Positions 35,507-44,311 of a stretch of DNA of 64,000 nt are shown here, piece by piece. This DNA is from Pontiella agarivorans. GTDB lineage: Bacteria; Verrucomicrobiota; Kiritimatiellia; Kiritimatiellales; Pontiellaceae. A program made the position numbers and the translations under genes. The notes beneath the pieces are model-generated. The model did not search any database, was not told the origin of the DNA, and saw only the letters and a program-made list of their open reading frames with translations. Numbering within the stretch: the first letter of the stretch is position 1; every line of letters begins with the position of its first letter. The stretch lies in NCBI RefSeq assembly GCF_034531395.1, contig NZ_JARVCO010000002.1, forward strand, positions 248,001 to 312,000, written 5' to 3'.

Positions 35507-38044
35507 ATGCGTAAATTTCTTTTGCTGTGGCTGTGTGTGTTTGCCGGACTTCAGGTTCGGGCGTCTACCTATGTTGATGATCAGGGGGTGATGCGCTGGA
35601 AGGAGACGCAGAAGGAAGTCTGTGTTTTCGGGATCAACTATGCTCCGCCGTTTGCCTATTGGGAAAGCCGTTTGCCAATCGGTTACGATCAGCATCAGGC
35701 GATCGACGAAGATGTGTATCATATTGCCCGACTGGGCATTGATGGGTATCGCGTGCATGTCTGGCCGTCATATATCAGCGATGAAGACGGAAATCTGGTC
35801 TACAATGAACATTTTGAGCTTTTTGACTATCTGTTGTTTAAGCTGAAAGAGCGCGGCATTAAAATTTTTATTACGCCGATGTATCTGTCCGGAACCCATG
35901 ACGGGTTTCCGAAAAAATTCGGGGGCAAGGTGGGTTGCCTGTCAAATCCGGAAGCCTTTCCGGCTCAGGCCAATTATCTGGCCCGGTTTGTGTCACATGT
36001 GAATCCGTATACGGGAGTGGCTTATCAGGATGATCCTGACATTCTCGGGTTCGAGATTGTCAATGAGCCGGCGCATTGGAAACGCCCGGATCTGATTGAG
36101 GGGTATATCAACCGCATGGCCGATGCCATTCGCACGGCCGGATGCGATAAGCCGCTTTTTTACAATATGACCACCAGTGCCATGCATATTGATGAAATCC
36201 TCAAAGGGAAAATTGATGGCGGTACGTTTCAGTGGTATCCGACCGGTCTGACGTCCAATCACGATCTGAAGGGAAATATGCTGCCGAATGTGGATCGATA
36301 CGTTATTCCTTTTGCGGATCGGCTGGACGGGCGGTTTGCAAAGTTCGGGTATGAATTCAGTCCTGCGGATGTCGGGGCATCGTCGCACCTGTATCCGGCG
36401 ATGGCTCGCAGTTTTCGGGAGGCTGGATTTCAGTTTGCGGCACATTTTGCTTATGATCCGATGCATGCGGCCTACTGTAATGTGGCCTATCGTACGCACT
36501 TTCTGAATTTGGCCTATACGCCGAAAAAGGCCATCGGCATGCTGATTGCTGCGGAGGCCTTTCATGCTGTTCCGCGGAACAGGGGGTATGGCCGTTATCC
36601 GCATAACAACCGCTTTGAAGCGTTTCGGCTGAGTTATCCTGATGATCTTGCCGAGCTGGTGACCGAGAAAAAGTTTCTTTATTCCAATGATACGGAAACG
36701 GAGCCGCCGACGCCCGCGCTGCTGGAGAAGGTGGCAGGTACAGGGTGTTCGCCGGTGGTGCGCTATGACGGAACCGGAGCTTATTTTTTTGATAAACTGG
36801 AAGACGGGGTGTGGCGGATGGAGGTTATGCCGGATGCTGTCTGGGTGGAGGACCCGTTCTTTGTTCCCTATATTGAGCGGGAAACGGCGGTTGCGGTGTG
36901 GAGGGAACGAGCGGTTGAACTGTCTCTTCCGAATCTTGGCCGACGTTTTTCGGTTTGCGCTTTGAATAAGGGAAATACAATACAGAAAATGGCGGAAGAC
37001 GGAGGGTTTACGATTGAGCCTGGAAGTTACCTGCTGGTGCGGGAAGGGGTGAAAACCGACTGGGATGCCGATGATTGTTGGCAGAATATTCGACTGGGAG
37101 AATTTCAGGCACCGCATCGCGGTGTGACGGATAACCGAATGTTACACACGCCGCCGGCGGAGGTGGATGCTGGAAAAATGCTGCGCCTTTCGGCCCGGGT
37201 GGTTTCGGAAGAAGCACCTGAAGCTGTGGAGTTGCTGGTGCATGAGGTGGGGCGTTCCGCCCGTCGGATTCCGATGAAAAAACAGCGGGGGTTTGATTAT
37301 GAGGCTGAGCTTCCGGCAGATCTGCTGCAGCATTCCGGGGTATTACGCTATTACATCTGTGTGAAGCGGAAGGCGGATTGGAAAACATTTCCATCGGGCA
37401 CGGTGGGTGGACATCCGCTCGAACGCAGGGTTTATGGGGACGATCGACTGATTGATAAAGAGTCGTATAAGATTCGTGTGGTCGAAAAAAATATACCGGT
37501 CTGTCTTTTTGATGCGGAGAGGGACTGGCGCGATATCACCAAAGCGCATCGAAAGCATCGGTTCGATCTCTACCCCGCACCGATTTCCGGCAAGAGCCTT
37601 ATTCGCCTGAATGTGCAGGCCAAAAAAGATGAAATGCAGGATTTTTCTGTACGTATGTATTGCCGGCCGTATCTGAAAAACCGGGAGGAAACCCTTAAAT
37701 CCCGGAAAACTCTTTCGCTCTACGGGCATGCATTGAATGATAAATCATGCACTGTTCAGGTAGGACTGTTGATGGAAAATGGGGGGTGTTACGGGGCAAC
37801 GATGACCGTTTCGCCGGAATTGGAAACATATAGGCTGCCGTTGTCGGCATTGAAGCCGGTGAAGAATGTATTGCTTCCCCGGGCGTATCCCAGTTTTCAG
37901 AGTTATTGGTTTGAGTCGGCCGAGGTGTCTGAGTTTGACCTGACCAAAGTCGAAAGCCTGCAGATATCGATCCGTCCTGAAACCGGAGAAAAGGAACTGC
38001 CGGCAGGAAGTGGTGTGGCTGTCGGCTGGGTAACCCTCGAGTAA
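35507..38044 (+). CDS. Secreted clan-A glycoside hydrolase (GH5-like), multidomain
   Basis: 845 aa. A signal peptide (1-19) is followed by a TIM-barrel region (about 30-400). It has the acid/base pair N186-E187 in GFEIVNEPAHW and a candidate nucleophile E283 in FGYEFSP, with HVWPSY, QWYPTGL and AHFAYDPMHAAY around the site. Residues about 400-845 are beta-rich accessory domains, the last of carbohydrate-binding type. The exact CAZy family and substrate cannot be told; it resembles Bacteroidetes proteins often labelled membrane or secreted protein. GGAGG 8 bases before ATG 35507 fixes the start. It probably works with the sulfatase upstream. Confidence 0.75.
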   Translation: MRKFLLLWLCVFAGLQVRASTYVDDQGVMRWKETQKEVCVFGINYAPPFAYWESRLPIGYDQHQAIDEDVYHIARLGIDGYRVHVWPSYISDEDGNLVYNEHFELFDYLLFKLKERGIKIFITPMYLSGTHDGFPKKFGGKVGCLSNPEAFPAQANYLARFVSHVNPYTGVAYQDDPDILGFEIVNEPAHWKRPDLIEGYINRMADAIRTAGCDKPLFYNMTTSAMHIDEILKGKIDGGTFQWYPTGLTSNHDLKGNMLPNVDRYVIPFADRLDGRFAKFGYEFSPADVGASSHLYPAMARSFREAGFQFAAHFAYDPMHAAYCNVAYRTHFLNLAYTPKKAIGMLIAAEAFHAVPRNRGYGRYPHNNRFEAFRLSYPDDLAELVTEKKFLYSNDTETEPPTPALLEKVAGTGCSPVVRYDGTGAYFFDKLEDGVWRMEVMPDAVWVEDPFFVPYIERETAVAVWRERAVELSLPNLGRRFSVCALNKGNTIQKMAEDGGFTIEPGSYLLVREGVKTDWDADDCWQNIRLGEFQAPHRGVTDNRMLHTPPAEVDAGKMLRLSARVVSEEAPEAVELLVHEVGRSARRIPMKKQRGFDYEAELPADLLQHSGVLRYYICVKRKADWKTFPSGTVGGHPLERRVYGDDRLIDKESYKIRVVEKNIPVCLFDAERDWRDITKAHRKHRFDLYPAPISGKSLIRLNVQAKKDEMQDFSVRMYCRPYLKNREETLKSRKTLSLYGHALNDKSCTVQVGLLMENGGCYGATMTVSPELETYRLPLSALKPVKNVLLPRAYPSFQSYWFESAEVSEFDLTKVESLQISIRPETGEKELPAGSGVAVGWVTLE

Positions 38045-38064
38045 TCTGAGGAATGTCGGGCAGG

Positions 38065-38622
38065 TCAGGGACGTTCGGTTTTCGGATTTACCCAGATTTC
38101 GTCGGGAATGCCGTCCAGTTTCGAGGCATAGCGCGCGAGCACGAAAAGGGTGTCCGACAGGCGGTTGAAATAGGCGAGCAGGGTGGGGTTGACATCTGTC
38201 GTTTCGCGCAGAGTGACGAGGCGCCGTTCCACCTTGCGGGATGCGGCGCGGGCGATATGCAGGTGAGCGGCCGCTTTTCCGCCGGCCGGCAGGATAAAGT
38301 GGGTCAGCGGTTCGAGTTCTTCTTCGGTTTTATCAATCAGGGTTTCGAGTGCGGTAATGTTATCCTCCGAAATATACGGCAAACGCCGATCCATGCTGAC
38401 GTTGGTGACTTCGGATCCGGCGACCAGCAGCAAGCTCTGAAAGCCTTTCAGGATGCTGTCCAGCGGTTTGTCGGTAATGTAGGCGCGGGCCAGGCCGATG
38501 GCGGAGTTGCATTCGTCGATCGAACCTTGCACCTCCATCTGCGGATCATTTTTCGGTACGCGTGTTCCGTCAAAGCGCCCCGTTTCTCCTTTGTCCCCTG
38601 TCTTTGTGAAAATCTTCGGCAT
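38065..38622 (-). CDS. Cob(I)alamin adenosyltransferase, PduO type
   Basis: 185 aa. It converts cob(I)alamin and ATP to adenosylcobalamin. The N-terminus MPKIFTKTGDKGETGRFDG is the ATP-binding loop of PduO enzymes, and RRLVTLRE with NRLSDTLFVLARYA near the C-terminus are the other conserved blocks. No B12-dependent mutase or riboswitch is visible nearby. It is last in a minus-strand set with the DUF1456 and desaturase genes (30-bp gap). Confidence 0.94.
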   Translation of the reverse strand: MPKIFTKTGDKGETGRFDGTRVPKNDPQMEVQGSIDECNSAIGLARAYITDKPLDSILKGFQSLLLVAGSEVTNVSMDRRLPYISEDNITALETLIDKTEEELEPLTHFILPAGGKAAAHLHIARAASRKVERRLVTLRETTDVNPTLLAYFNRLSDTLFVLARYASKLDGIPDEIWVNPKTERP

Positions 38623-38652
38623 ATCATTTCTCCTTGAAATTAAGAAGGTGAG

Positions 38653-39102
38653 CTAAACACTCAGACCGTGAATGAATTTGCGCAGGACCTGTTCGGGAAC
38701 TTTGCGGTAGTTGCGGTGGCCCTCTTTGCGGAAAAAAGAGCCGAGTTCAGCGCTGGTGACTTTGAAGTCGGCTTTATTGAATACGGAAAGCATGCCGTCT
38801 TCTTTGAGCTCAAGGGCAATGCGGAGTTTTTTCAGAATCTCGTTGTTGGAAACAAACTCCAGCGGTTCCGGAATTTTTCCGGAGGGATGCGGGCCGCGTT
38901 TTTTGATGATCAGGCCGTCGAGAAAGCGGCAGAGATCAGGATCGCTGAGCGGGGAATAGCCCGGCTCATCTTCGCGTTTAAGCCAGTTTACCACTTCTTC
39001 GGAGGTGGTGGTCCGGCCGGTCAGAGCCATGATTTCGGCTACGGTTTCATCGTTGATATTAAGGGCGTAGCGAAGGCGGCGCAGGGAATCGTTATTGGTC
39101 AT
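38653..39102 (-). CDS. DUF1456 (YehS-like) protein
   Basis: 149 aa made of two similar halves: DSLRRLRYALNINDETVAEI with a following KREDEPGY loop, and NEILKKLRIALELKEDGMLSVF with FRKEGHRNY. This two-repeat pattern defines DUF1456. The function is unknown. The first codons overlap the desaturase 3' end by 11 bp, so the two are coupled. Confidence 0.88.
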   Translation of the reverse strand: MTNNDSLRRLRYALNINDETVAEIMALTGRTTTSEEVVNWLKREDEPGYSPLSDPDLCRFLDGLIIKKRGPHPSGKIPEPLEFVSNNEILKKLRIALELKEDGMLSVFNKADFKVTSAELGSFFRKEGHRNYRKVPEQVLRKFIHGLSV

Positions 39103-40147
39103 TGGAAGGGGCTTTCTTTCGACGGGCCTTGCGGATGAGATTCATGGCTTTAAAGCTGATGAGTTTTCTGGACTCTTCATCCCAGAGGTGGATGCGGAGC
39201 GATTTCAGGCTTTTGCGCACGCCGAGCGGTTCGATGTGCTGGAGCTTCTGGATCTCATCGTGGCAGGGCTGCAGGTTATAGTTAGGAATGGAGGGGTTCA
39301 AATGGTGAATATGGTGCAGGCCGATGTTGCCGGTGATCCACTGGGCGACCTTGGGCAGTTTGTAGTAGGAGCTGCCTTCCAGAGCGGCTTTGAGGGAATC
39401 GCGGACATCGTTTCGGGCCCAGTAGACTTCTTCGTACTGGTGCTGCACATAAAACAGCCAGACGCCGAGCGTGGCGGCAATGATGGTGATGGGCAGGTAG
39501 ATCGACAGGAATGTCGTGTAGCCGATGGTCATTCCGCCGATCAGCAGGATGATCAGCAGGGCGAGGTTGGTGATGTAGACGCTGAGTCGGCCTTTATGCT
39601 GGATGCCTTTCTGGGAAAAGCGGTGGAAGACGAGGAAAACGTAGGAGGGGCCGACGCCCAGCAGGAAGAAGGGGTTGCGGAAAATCCGGTAGATGATCCG
39701 TTTGATTTTCGGGGCTTCGATATATTCATCGACGGTGAGGGTCCATATATCGCCGACGCCGCGTTTGTCGAGATTGCCGGCGGTGGCGTGGTGTTGGATG
39801 TGGGCTTTTCCCCAGTCGCGGAAGGGGGTGGAGCAGAGTATGCCCGTGATATAGCCGACGAGGGTGTTGGCCCAGCTGGATTTAAAATAGGAGGAGTGGC
39901 AGCAGTCGTGAAAGATAATAAAAATCCGCACGAGCAGCGGGCCGGCGATCAGGATGGCCAGAATGCCGGTCCACAGGGGCAGTGCGGTGGTGAAGGCGGC
40001 GATGGCCAAGGCCCAGAGCAGGGCATAGGGGATCAGTGTGTTGATCATCTGCCATGCGGCTTTGCCGCGGCTGGGTGTGGTGAACTGGAGAATAATCCGG
40101 TTCAGTTGCTGACGGGTGATAGGTTCGCTGGATAGTTGTTCGGTCAT
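39092..40147 (-). CDS. Membrane fatty acid desaturase
   Basis: 351 aa with four hydrophobic helices and the three histidine boxes of di-iron desaturases: HDCCH (80-84), HIQHH (116-120) and HHIHH near 280 (in GLHHIHHLNP). It introduces a double bond into acyl chains using O2 and an electron donor. An O2-dependent enzyme is notable beside the PFOR-type fermentative genes and suggests exposure to oxygen. The start is set at MTEQLSSEPITRQQ; the open frame continues 14 codons upstream without support. Confidence 0.9.
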   Translation of the reverse strand: MTEQLSSEPITRQQLNRIILQFTTPSRGKAAWQMINTLIPYALLWALAIAAFTTALPLWTGILAILIAGPLLVRIFIIFHDCCHSSYFKSSWANTLVGYITGILCSTPFRDWGKAHIQHHATAGNLDKRGVGDIWTLTVDEYIEAPKIKRIIYRIFRNPFFLLGVGPSYVFLVFHRFSQKGIQHKGRLSVYITNLALLIILLIGGMTIGYTTFLSIYLPITIIAATLGVWLFYVQHQYEEVYWARNDVRDSLKAALEGSSYYKLPKVAQWITGNIGLHHIHHLNPSIPNYNLQPCHDEIQKLQHIEPLGVRKSLKSLRIHLWDEESRKLISFKAMNLIRKARRKKAPSNDQ

Positions 40148-40350
40148 GTGTTTTGCTCGTTTAAACGGGGCCCTCAATTCATTAGGCAATAAAATGGGGG
40201 AATATGTTCAGCCGCGTAAACTACAATATCGAGCCGTCGGTGCGAGATTATTTAAGGAATATTGGTTGGGGGGTTTTTTGGTTTTGCCTCACCGAGGGCT
40301 TTCCGCTTAACTCCACGGCTCGATTAACACTTAAATGAGACCGGATTCCC

Positions 40351-41694
40351 ATGTTTGAAAATTTAAGTTCTGCCCTGCAGAAAACATTCAAAGACCTGCG
40401 AGGCTATGGCAAGCTGACGGAGAAAAACGTCAAGGATTCGATGCGCGAGGTGCGCATGGCGCTGCTGGAGGCGGATGTCAATTTTAAGGTGGCGCGCGAC
40501 TTCGTCAAAAAAGTGCAGGAAGATTGCATGGGCGAAGAGGTGATGGGCAGCATTACGCCCGGTCAGCTCGTCGTCAAACGGGTGCAGGATCACCTCGAAG
40601 AACTGCTTGGCGGCGCGCATAAGGATTTTGACCTCACCGGTAATCCGGCCTCTGTAATGATGATGGGCCTGCACGGTTCCGGGAAAACAACGTCGTCGGG
40701 TAAACTGGCGCTGCGCTGGAAAAAATCGGGCCGCCGGGTATTGCTTGTGGCCTGCGATATCCGTCGTCCGGCCGCGGTGGAGCAGCTGATGATTCTGGCG
40801 GGGCAGGTAGGCTGCGATGTGATCGGCCCCGAGCCCGGTGAAACGGTTCCAATGCTTGGAAAACGCGCGGCGGAGCATGCCCGGAATGCAAAGTATGATG
40901 TAGTGATCTATGACACCGGCGGCCGTTTTCAGGTGGATGATGAGCTGGTGCAGGAGCTGAAGGAATTCAGCGAATTTACGCAGCCGAAAAACCGGGTTCT
41001 GGTGCTGGACGCTGCCATTGGGCAGGAATCGGTCAATGTGGCGGAAACGTTCCGCGATGCGGTCGGTCTGACGGGCCTGATTCTCACGAAGCTCGATGGC
41101 GATGCGCGTGGCGGTGCGGCACTTTCGGTTCATGCTGTGACGGGCTGTCCGATTCTGATGACGGGGTCCGGGGAAAAGATGGAGGATCTGGAGCCGTTCT
41201 ATCCAGACCGCATGGCCTCGCGTATTCTGGGCATGGGCGACGTTGTCAGCTTTGTGGAGAAAGCACAGGGGCTGATCGATGAGAAAGAAGCCTTGAGGAT
41301 GCAGGAGAAGCTTTCGAAGAATCAGATGGACCTGGAGGACTTCCTGAGCCAGATCCAGCAGATGAAAAAACTGGGTCCGATGAGTAATTTGTTTGATATG
41401 ATGCCCGGTGATGCCATGAAAATGGACCAGAAAAAGAAGGATGCCATCGCCTCCGCTTCAGAGCTGGAAATGAAGAAGTTTGAGTCGATCATTCAGAGTA
41501 TGACGCCGTGGGAGCGGCGGAATCCGAAAAAAATCGATCGGTCGCGCCGATTGCGTATTGCGGCGGGATGCGGGCGCAAGTTCCAAGATGTCAACCAGTT
41601 GCTTAAACGGTTTGATCAAATGGGAAAAATGGGCAAGCAGTTCAAAAAGATGGAAAAAAGGTTGCGGCACCTGAAGAAGTTCACTACAAAGTAG
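40351..41694 (+). CDS. ffh: Signal recognition particle protein Ffh
   Basis: 447 aa. The N domain (1-90) and GTPase domain with G1 GLHGSGKTT (about 107-115) are followed by G3 DTGGRFQVDDE, where DTAGR would be usual, then TKLDGDARGGAALS. The C-terminal M domain (about 325-440, SMTPWERRNPKKIDRSRRLRIAAG) binds SRP RNA and signal peptides. It targets membrane proteins co-translationally. It heads the ffh-rpsP-khpA cluster, a widespread gene order. A palindrome copy encodes VPMLGK in the G domain. Confidence 0.97.
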   Translation: MFENLSSALQKTFKDLRGYGKLTEKNVKDSMREVRMALLEADVNFKVARDFVKKVQEDCMGEEVMGSITPGQLVVKRVQDHLEELLGGAHKDFDLTGNPASVMMMGLHGSGKTTSSGKLALRWKKSGRRVLLVACDIRRPAAVEQLMILAGQVGCDVIGPEPGETVPMLGKRAAEHARNAKYDVVIYDTGGRFQVDDELVQELKEFSEFTQPKNRVLVLDAAIGQESVNVAETFRDAVGLTGLILTKLDGDARGGAALSVHAVTGCPILMTGSGEKMEDLEPFYPDRMASRILGMGDVVSFVEKAQGLIDEKEALRMQEKLSKNQMDLEDFLSQIQQMKKLGPMSNLFDMMPGDAMKMDQKKKDAIASASELEMKKFESIIQSMTPWERRNPKKIDRSRRLRIAAGCGRKFQDVNQLLKRFDQMGKMGKQFKKMEKRLRHLKKFTTK

Positions 41695-41741
41695 CCCCTT
41701 TATCCGGAAAACCGGTTAATTTTCTTTAGGAGAGATAACAA

Positions 41742-42101
41742 ATGGCAGTAAAAATTCGACTTCGCAGAATGGGCAGCCGCAACGCTGCGTTCTACCGTGT
41801 AATTGTTCAGGACGGTCGTTATGCACCGACCGGCCGTTTCATTGAAACACTCGGCTGGTATGACCCGAAACAGCAAGGCAACAACTTTTCGCTGAATATT
41901 GATCGTGTAAACTACTGGCTCGAAAACGGTGCGCAGCCTTCCGATACCGCAGCAAGCCTGATCAAAAAAGCGGAAGCGCTTCCGGCTGAAAAAGCGGTTT
42001 CCGGTGAAGTTACCGAAGAAGAAGTCCCGGCAGCAGCCGTAGAAGCAGAAGAAACTTCAGAAGAAGCGCCTGCCGCTGAAGAAGCGGAAAAAGCCGAGTA
42101 A
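41742..42101 (+). CDS. rpsP: 30S ribosomal protein S16 with acidic C-terminal extension
   Basis: 119 aa. Residues 1-80 are canonical S16 (VKIRLRRMGSRNAAFYRVIVQD, GRFIETLGWYDP, RVNYWLENGAQPSDT). Residues 85-119 are a Glu/Ala-rich tail absent from short S16 proteins and likely disordered. TTAGGAGAG is a strong ribosome binding site. The stop overlaps the khpA start (ATG at 42101). Confidence 0.97.
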   Translation: MAVKIRLRRMGSRNAAFYRVIVQDGRYAPTGRFIETLGWYDPKQQGNNFSLNIDRVNYWLENGAQPSDTAASLIKKAEALPAEKAVSGEVTEEEVPAAAVEAEETSEEAPAAEEAEKAE

Positions 42102-42331
42102 TGAAACGGATTCTCGAAACTATCGCCAAATCGCTGGTGGATGCGCCGAACGAGGTGCAGATCACGGAAGTTGACGGCGAAAAGACCCTTATCTTCGAGC
42201 TGCGTTGTAACGCTAAAGACGTGGGTAAGATTATCGGAAAGAGCGGTAAGACGGTGGGGGCCATGCGCACCATCCTCAATTCCATGGCTGCAAAGCAGGG
42301 CCGCAAAGCCATGCTCGAAGTGGTCGACTAG
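42101..42331 (+). CDS. khpA: KH-domain RNA-binding protein KhpA
   Basis: 76 aa. One KH domain with the GxxG loop IIGKSGKTVGAMR (about 46-58). KhpA proteins act with KhpB/EloR as small global RNA chaperones. Between rpsP and the trmD-rplS genes is its usual place, which supports the call. The start overlaps the rpsP stop. A terminator follows 23 bp after the stop, where many genomes have rimM. Confidence 0.93.
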   Translation: MKRILETIAKSLVDAPNEVQITEVDGEKTLIFELRCNAKDVGKIIGKSGKTVGAMRTILNSMAAKQGRKAMLEVVD

Positions 42332-42353
42332 AAATCTTCCCGTGCTTGGAAAT

Positions 42354-42384
42354 AAAGGCGTTCTGTAATGGGACGCCTTTTTTA
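42354..42384 (+). terminator. Terminator after khpA
   Basis: AAAGGCGT / ACGCCTTT form an 8-bp stem around an 11-base loop, with T6 directly following. It splits rpsP-khpA from trmD-rplS. A near copy of the palindrome (42337-42351) sits just before it. Confidence 0.85.
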
Positions 42385-42468
42385 TTTCTGAACAGAAGGT
42401 GGTCAGGGAATTCGATGGATTGAGCGCCGTTCTTTGCATACCTTACGGTCTTCTATTGGATGATTGAT

Positions 42469-43185
42469 ATGAGTGAAGCGCTTCAGATTGATGTGATTAC
42501 GCTGTTCCCCGGAATGCTCAAAGGGTTTCTGGAGGAGAGTATGATGAAACGGGCGGCCAAGGCCGGGCTCGTGGAGTTCAATCTCATTAATCCGCGTGAT
42601 TTCACAACCGATAAGCATAATACGACAGATGACCGTCCGTTTGGTGGCGGCCCGGGGATGGTAATGAAATGCGAGCCGTTGTTTTCGGCGGTTGAGTCTG
42701 TCAGGACGCCGGAGAGTCGCGTGATCCTTATGACACCTTCCGGCAGCCCGTTTAGGCAGAACGACGCAGAGCGGATTTCCAAAGAGTGGAAACACCTGAT
42801 TTTTATCTGCGGGCATTATGAAGGCGTGGATCAGCGGGTGATTGATGCACTGGTGGATGAGGAAATTTCGATTGGCGACTATGTGCTGACCAATGGAGCG
42901 CTTTCAGCGGTTGTGGTGATTGATGCGGTGGTTCGGCTGCTTCCCGGTGCACTGGGGGCAGGAGAGATTGCCACCGAGGAGGAATCCTTTTCTTCCGGAT
43001 TGCTGGAATATCCGCAGTACACCCGTCCGCCGGAGTTTCGGGGATTTGAGGTGCCGAAAATTCTGTTTTCGGGGGATCATGGAAAAATTGAACAGTGGCG
43101 TCATGAACAGGCGCTGAAGCGCACGAAAGAGCGCCGGCCGGATTTGCTGAAGCATTCCGGTGAAAAGGACGAAAACAACACTTGA
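42469..43185 (+). CDS. trmD: tRNA (guanine-N1-)-methyltransferase
   Basis: 238 aa. It methylates G37 of tRNAs reading CNN and some others, to prevent frameshifting. Trefoil-knot SPOUT features are present: [10 protein letters not shown] (about 57-66), [21 protein letters not shown] and [14 protein letters not shown], plus LEYPQYTRP near 180. An in-frame ATG also exists at 42460; 42469 has GGA at a better spacing. It is usually preceded by rimM, which is missing here. rplS follows after 63 bp. Confidence 0.96.
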   Translation: MSEALQIDVITLFPGMLKGFLEESMMKRAAKAGLVEFNLINPRDFTTDKHNTTDDRPFGGGPGMVMKCEPLFSAVESVRTPESRVILMTPSGSPFRQNDAERISKEWKHLIFICGHYEGVDQRVIDALVDEEISIGDYVLTNGALSAVVVIDAVVRLLPGALGAGEIATEEESFSSGLLEYPQYTRPPEFRGFEVPKILFSGDHGKIEQWRHEQALKRTKERRPDLLKHSGEKDENNT

Positions 43186-43248
43186 CCGAGCGGGCCAGTC
43201 ATATATTATCTGGCGCTCTTTGAATAAATCCAGAAGCGAGAGAGTTTT

Positions 43249-43596
43249 ATGAACACTGTAGAAAAAATAAGCCGCGAACAGGCTAAGCAGGATCGTTTTC
43301 CGAAGTTCCAGATCGGTGATACCATTAAAGTTCACTATTGGATTAAAGAAGGCGGAAAAGAACGTATTCAGATCTATTCCGGTACCGTGATTGCCCGTAA
43401 GGGTGGTGGCGTAATGGAATCCATTACCGTTCGTCGTGTTTCCTATGGCGAAGGCGTTGAGCGTATTTTTCCGCTGAACAGCCCGAACATCGATAAGATT
43501 GAAATCGATCGCCACGGTAAAGTACGTCGTGCAAAGCTGTACTACCTGCGTGATCTGGCCGGTAAGAAAGCCCGCATTAAAGAACGCCGAGTCTAG
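43249..43596 (+). CDS. rplS: 50S ribosomal protein L19
   Basis: 115 aa, normal length. The core [40 protein letters not shown] and the end [21 protein letters not shown] are diagnostic. L19 sits at the subunit interface. It is in the conserved trmD-rplS-rnhB order. The AATC-rich spacer after it contains an inverted repeat at 43612-43645. Confidence 0.97.
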   Translation: MNTVEKISREQAKQDRFPKFQIGDTIKVHYWIKEGGKERIQIYSGTVIARKGGGVMESITVRRVSYGEGVERIFPLNSPNIDKIEIDRHGKVRRAKLYYLRDLAGKKARIKERRV

Positions 43597-43663
43597 TCAT
43601 TGCTGATTGATGATTGCCGATTTCAGATTTGTTAAATCGGTAATCTAAAATCAAAAATCGACA
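43597..43663 (+). other. AATC-rich spacer with inverted repeat
   Basis: GATTGCCGATTT (43612-43623) and AAATCGGTAATC (43634-43645) pair at 11 of 12 positions around a 10-base loop. The whole spacer is built from reiterated GATT/AATC units. It may mark the rplS mRNA end or be a short repeat. No T-run follows. Confidence 0.5.
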
Positions 43664-44311
43664 ATGAAAAATCCCGATGTCCTGCTTTATGAAGAAGAAG
43701 CTTGGGCGTCGGGTTTTTTGCGTCTGTGTGGAGTTGATGAAGCGGGCCGCGGGCCGTTGGCCGGACCGGTTGCGGCGGCGGCAGTGATTTTTGATCCCGG
43801 TTATATCCGTGCCGAGCTGGTTCCAACTTTTGGAAAGCTTACGGACTCCAAGATGATGAGCGAAAAGCGGCGTGAGGAATTTTTCCAAATTCTGGAAGCC
43901 TGCGATCATGCGCGAATCGGGGTGGGCATAATCGGCCCCGCAGAGATTGATGAAATCAATATTTTAAAAGCGACTCATAAAGCGATGGGGCTTGCGATAA
44001 AACAGGTTGATGCCGATTTTGCGCTGGTTGATGGTTTGCCGGTGAAAGGGTTGCCCTGTGGGCACAGAGCCATTGTGAAAGGCGATGCGCTCTCGATCTC
44101 TATTTCTGCTGCGAGCATAATAGCTAAAGTCACCCGCGACCGTATGATGGTTGAGCTTGATGCACAATATCCGGAATACGGATTTGCCGGGCATAAAGGT
44201 TACGGCACCAAAAAGCATCTCGAAGCGCTTCAGCGGTTTGGGGCCACGCCGGTGCATCGTCAGTCATTCCGGCCTGTAGCGGAGCTGAGACAGGGCGAAT
44301 TATTCGAATAG
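43664..44311 (+). CDS. rnhB: Ribonuclease HII
   Basis: 215 aa. It cuts the RNA of RNA-DNA hybrids, including single embedded ribonucleotides. GVDEAGRGPLAGPV (about 19-32) carries the first Asp-Glu pair, VDGLPVKG the next Asp, and VTRDRMMVELDAQYPEYGFAGHKGYGTKKH the rest of the active site. Two exact palindrome copies lie within 77 bp (43821 and 43883), encoding VPTFGK and FQILE. The 3' end overlaps the convergent ybeY by 12 bp. Confidence 0.96.
   Translation: MKNPDVLLYEEEAWASGFLRLCGVDEAGRGPLAGPVAAAAVIFDPGYIRAELVPTFGKLTDSKMMSEKRREEFFQILEACDHARIGVGIIGPAEIDEINILKATHKAMGLAIKQVDADFALVDGLPVKGLPCGHRAIVKGDALSISISAASIIAKVTRDRMMVELDAQYPEYGFAGHKGYGTKKHLEALQRFGATPVHRQSFRPVAELRQGELFE

Noticed and set aside
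38623-38652. Cobalamin riboswitch before the adenosyltransferase gene
   Set aside because: Only a 30-bp gap to the upstream codirectional gene, with no room for the aptamer.
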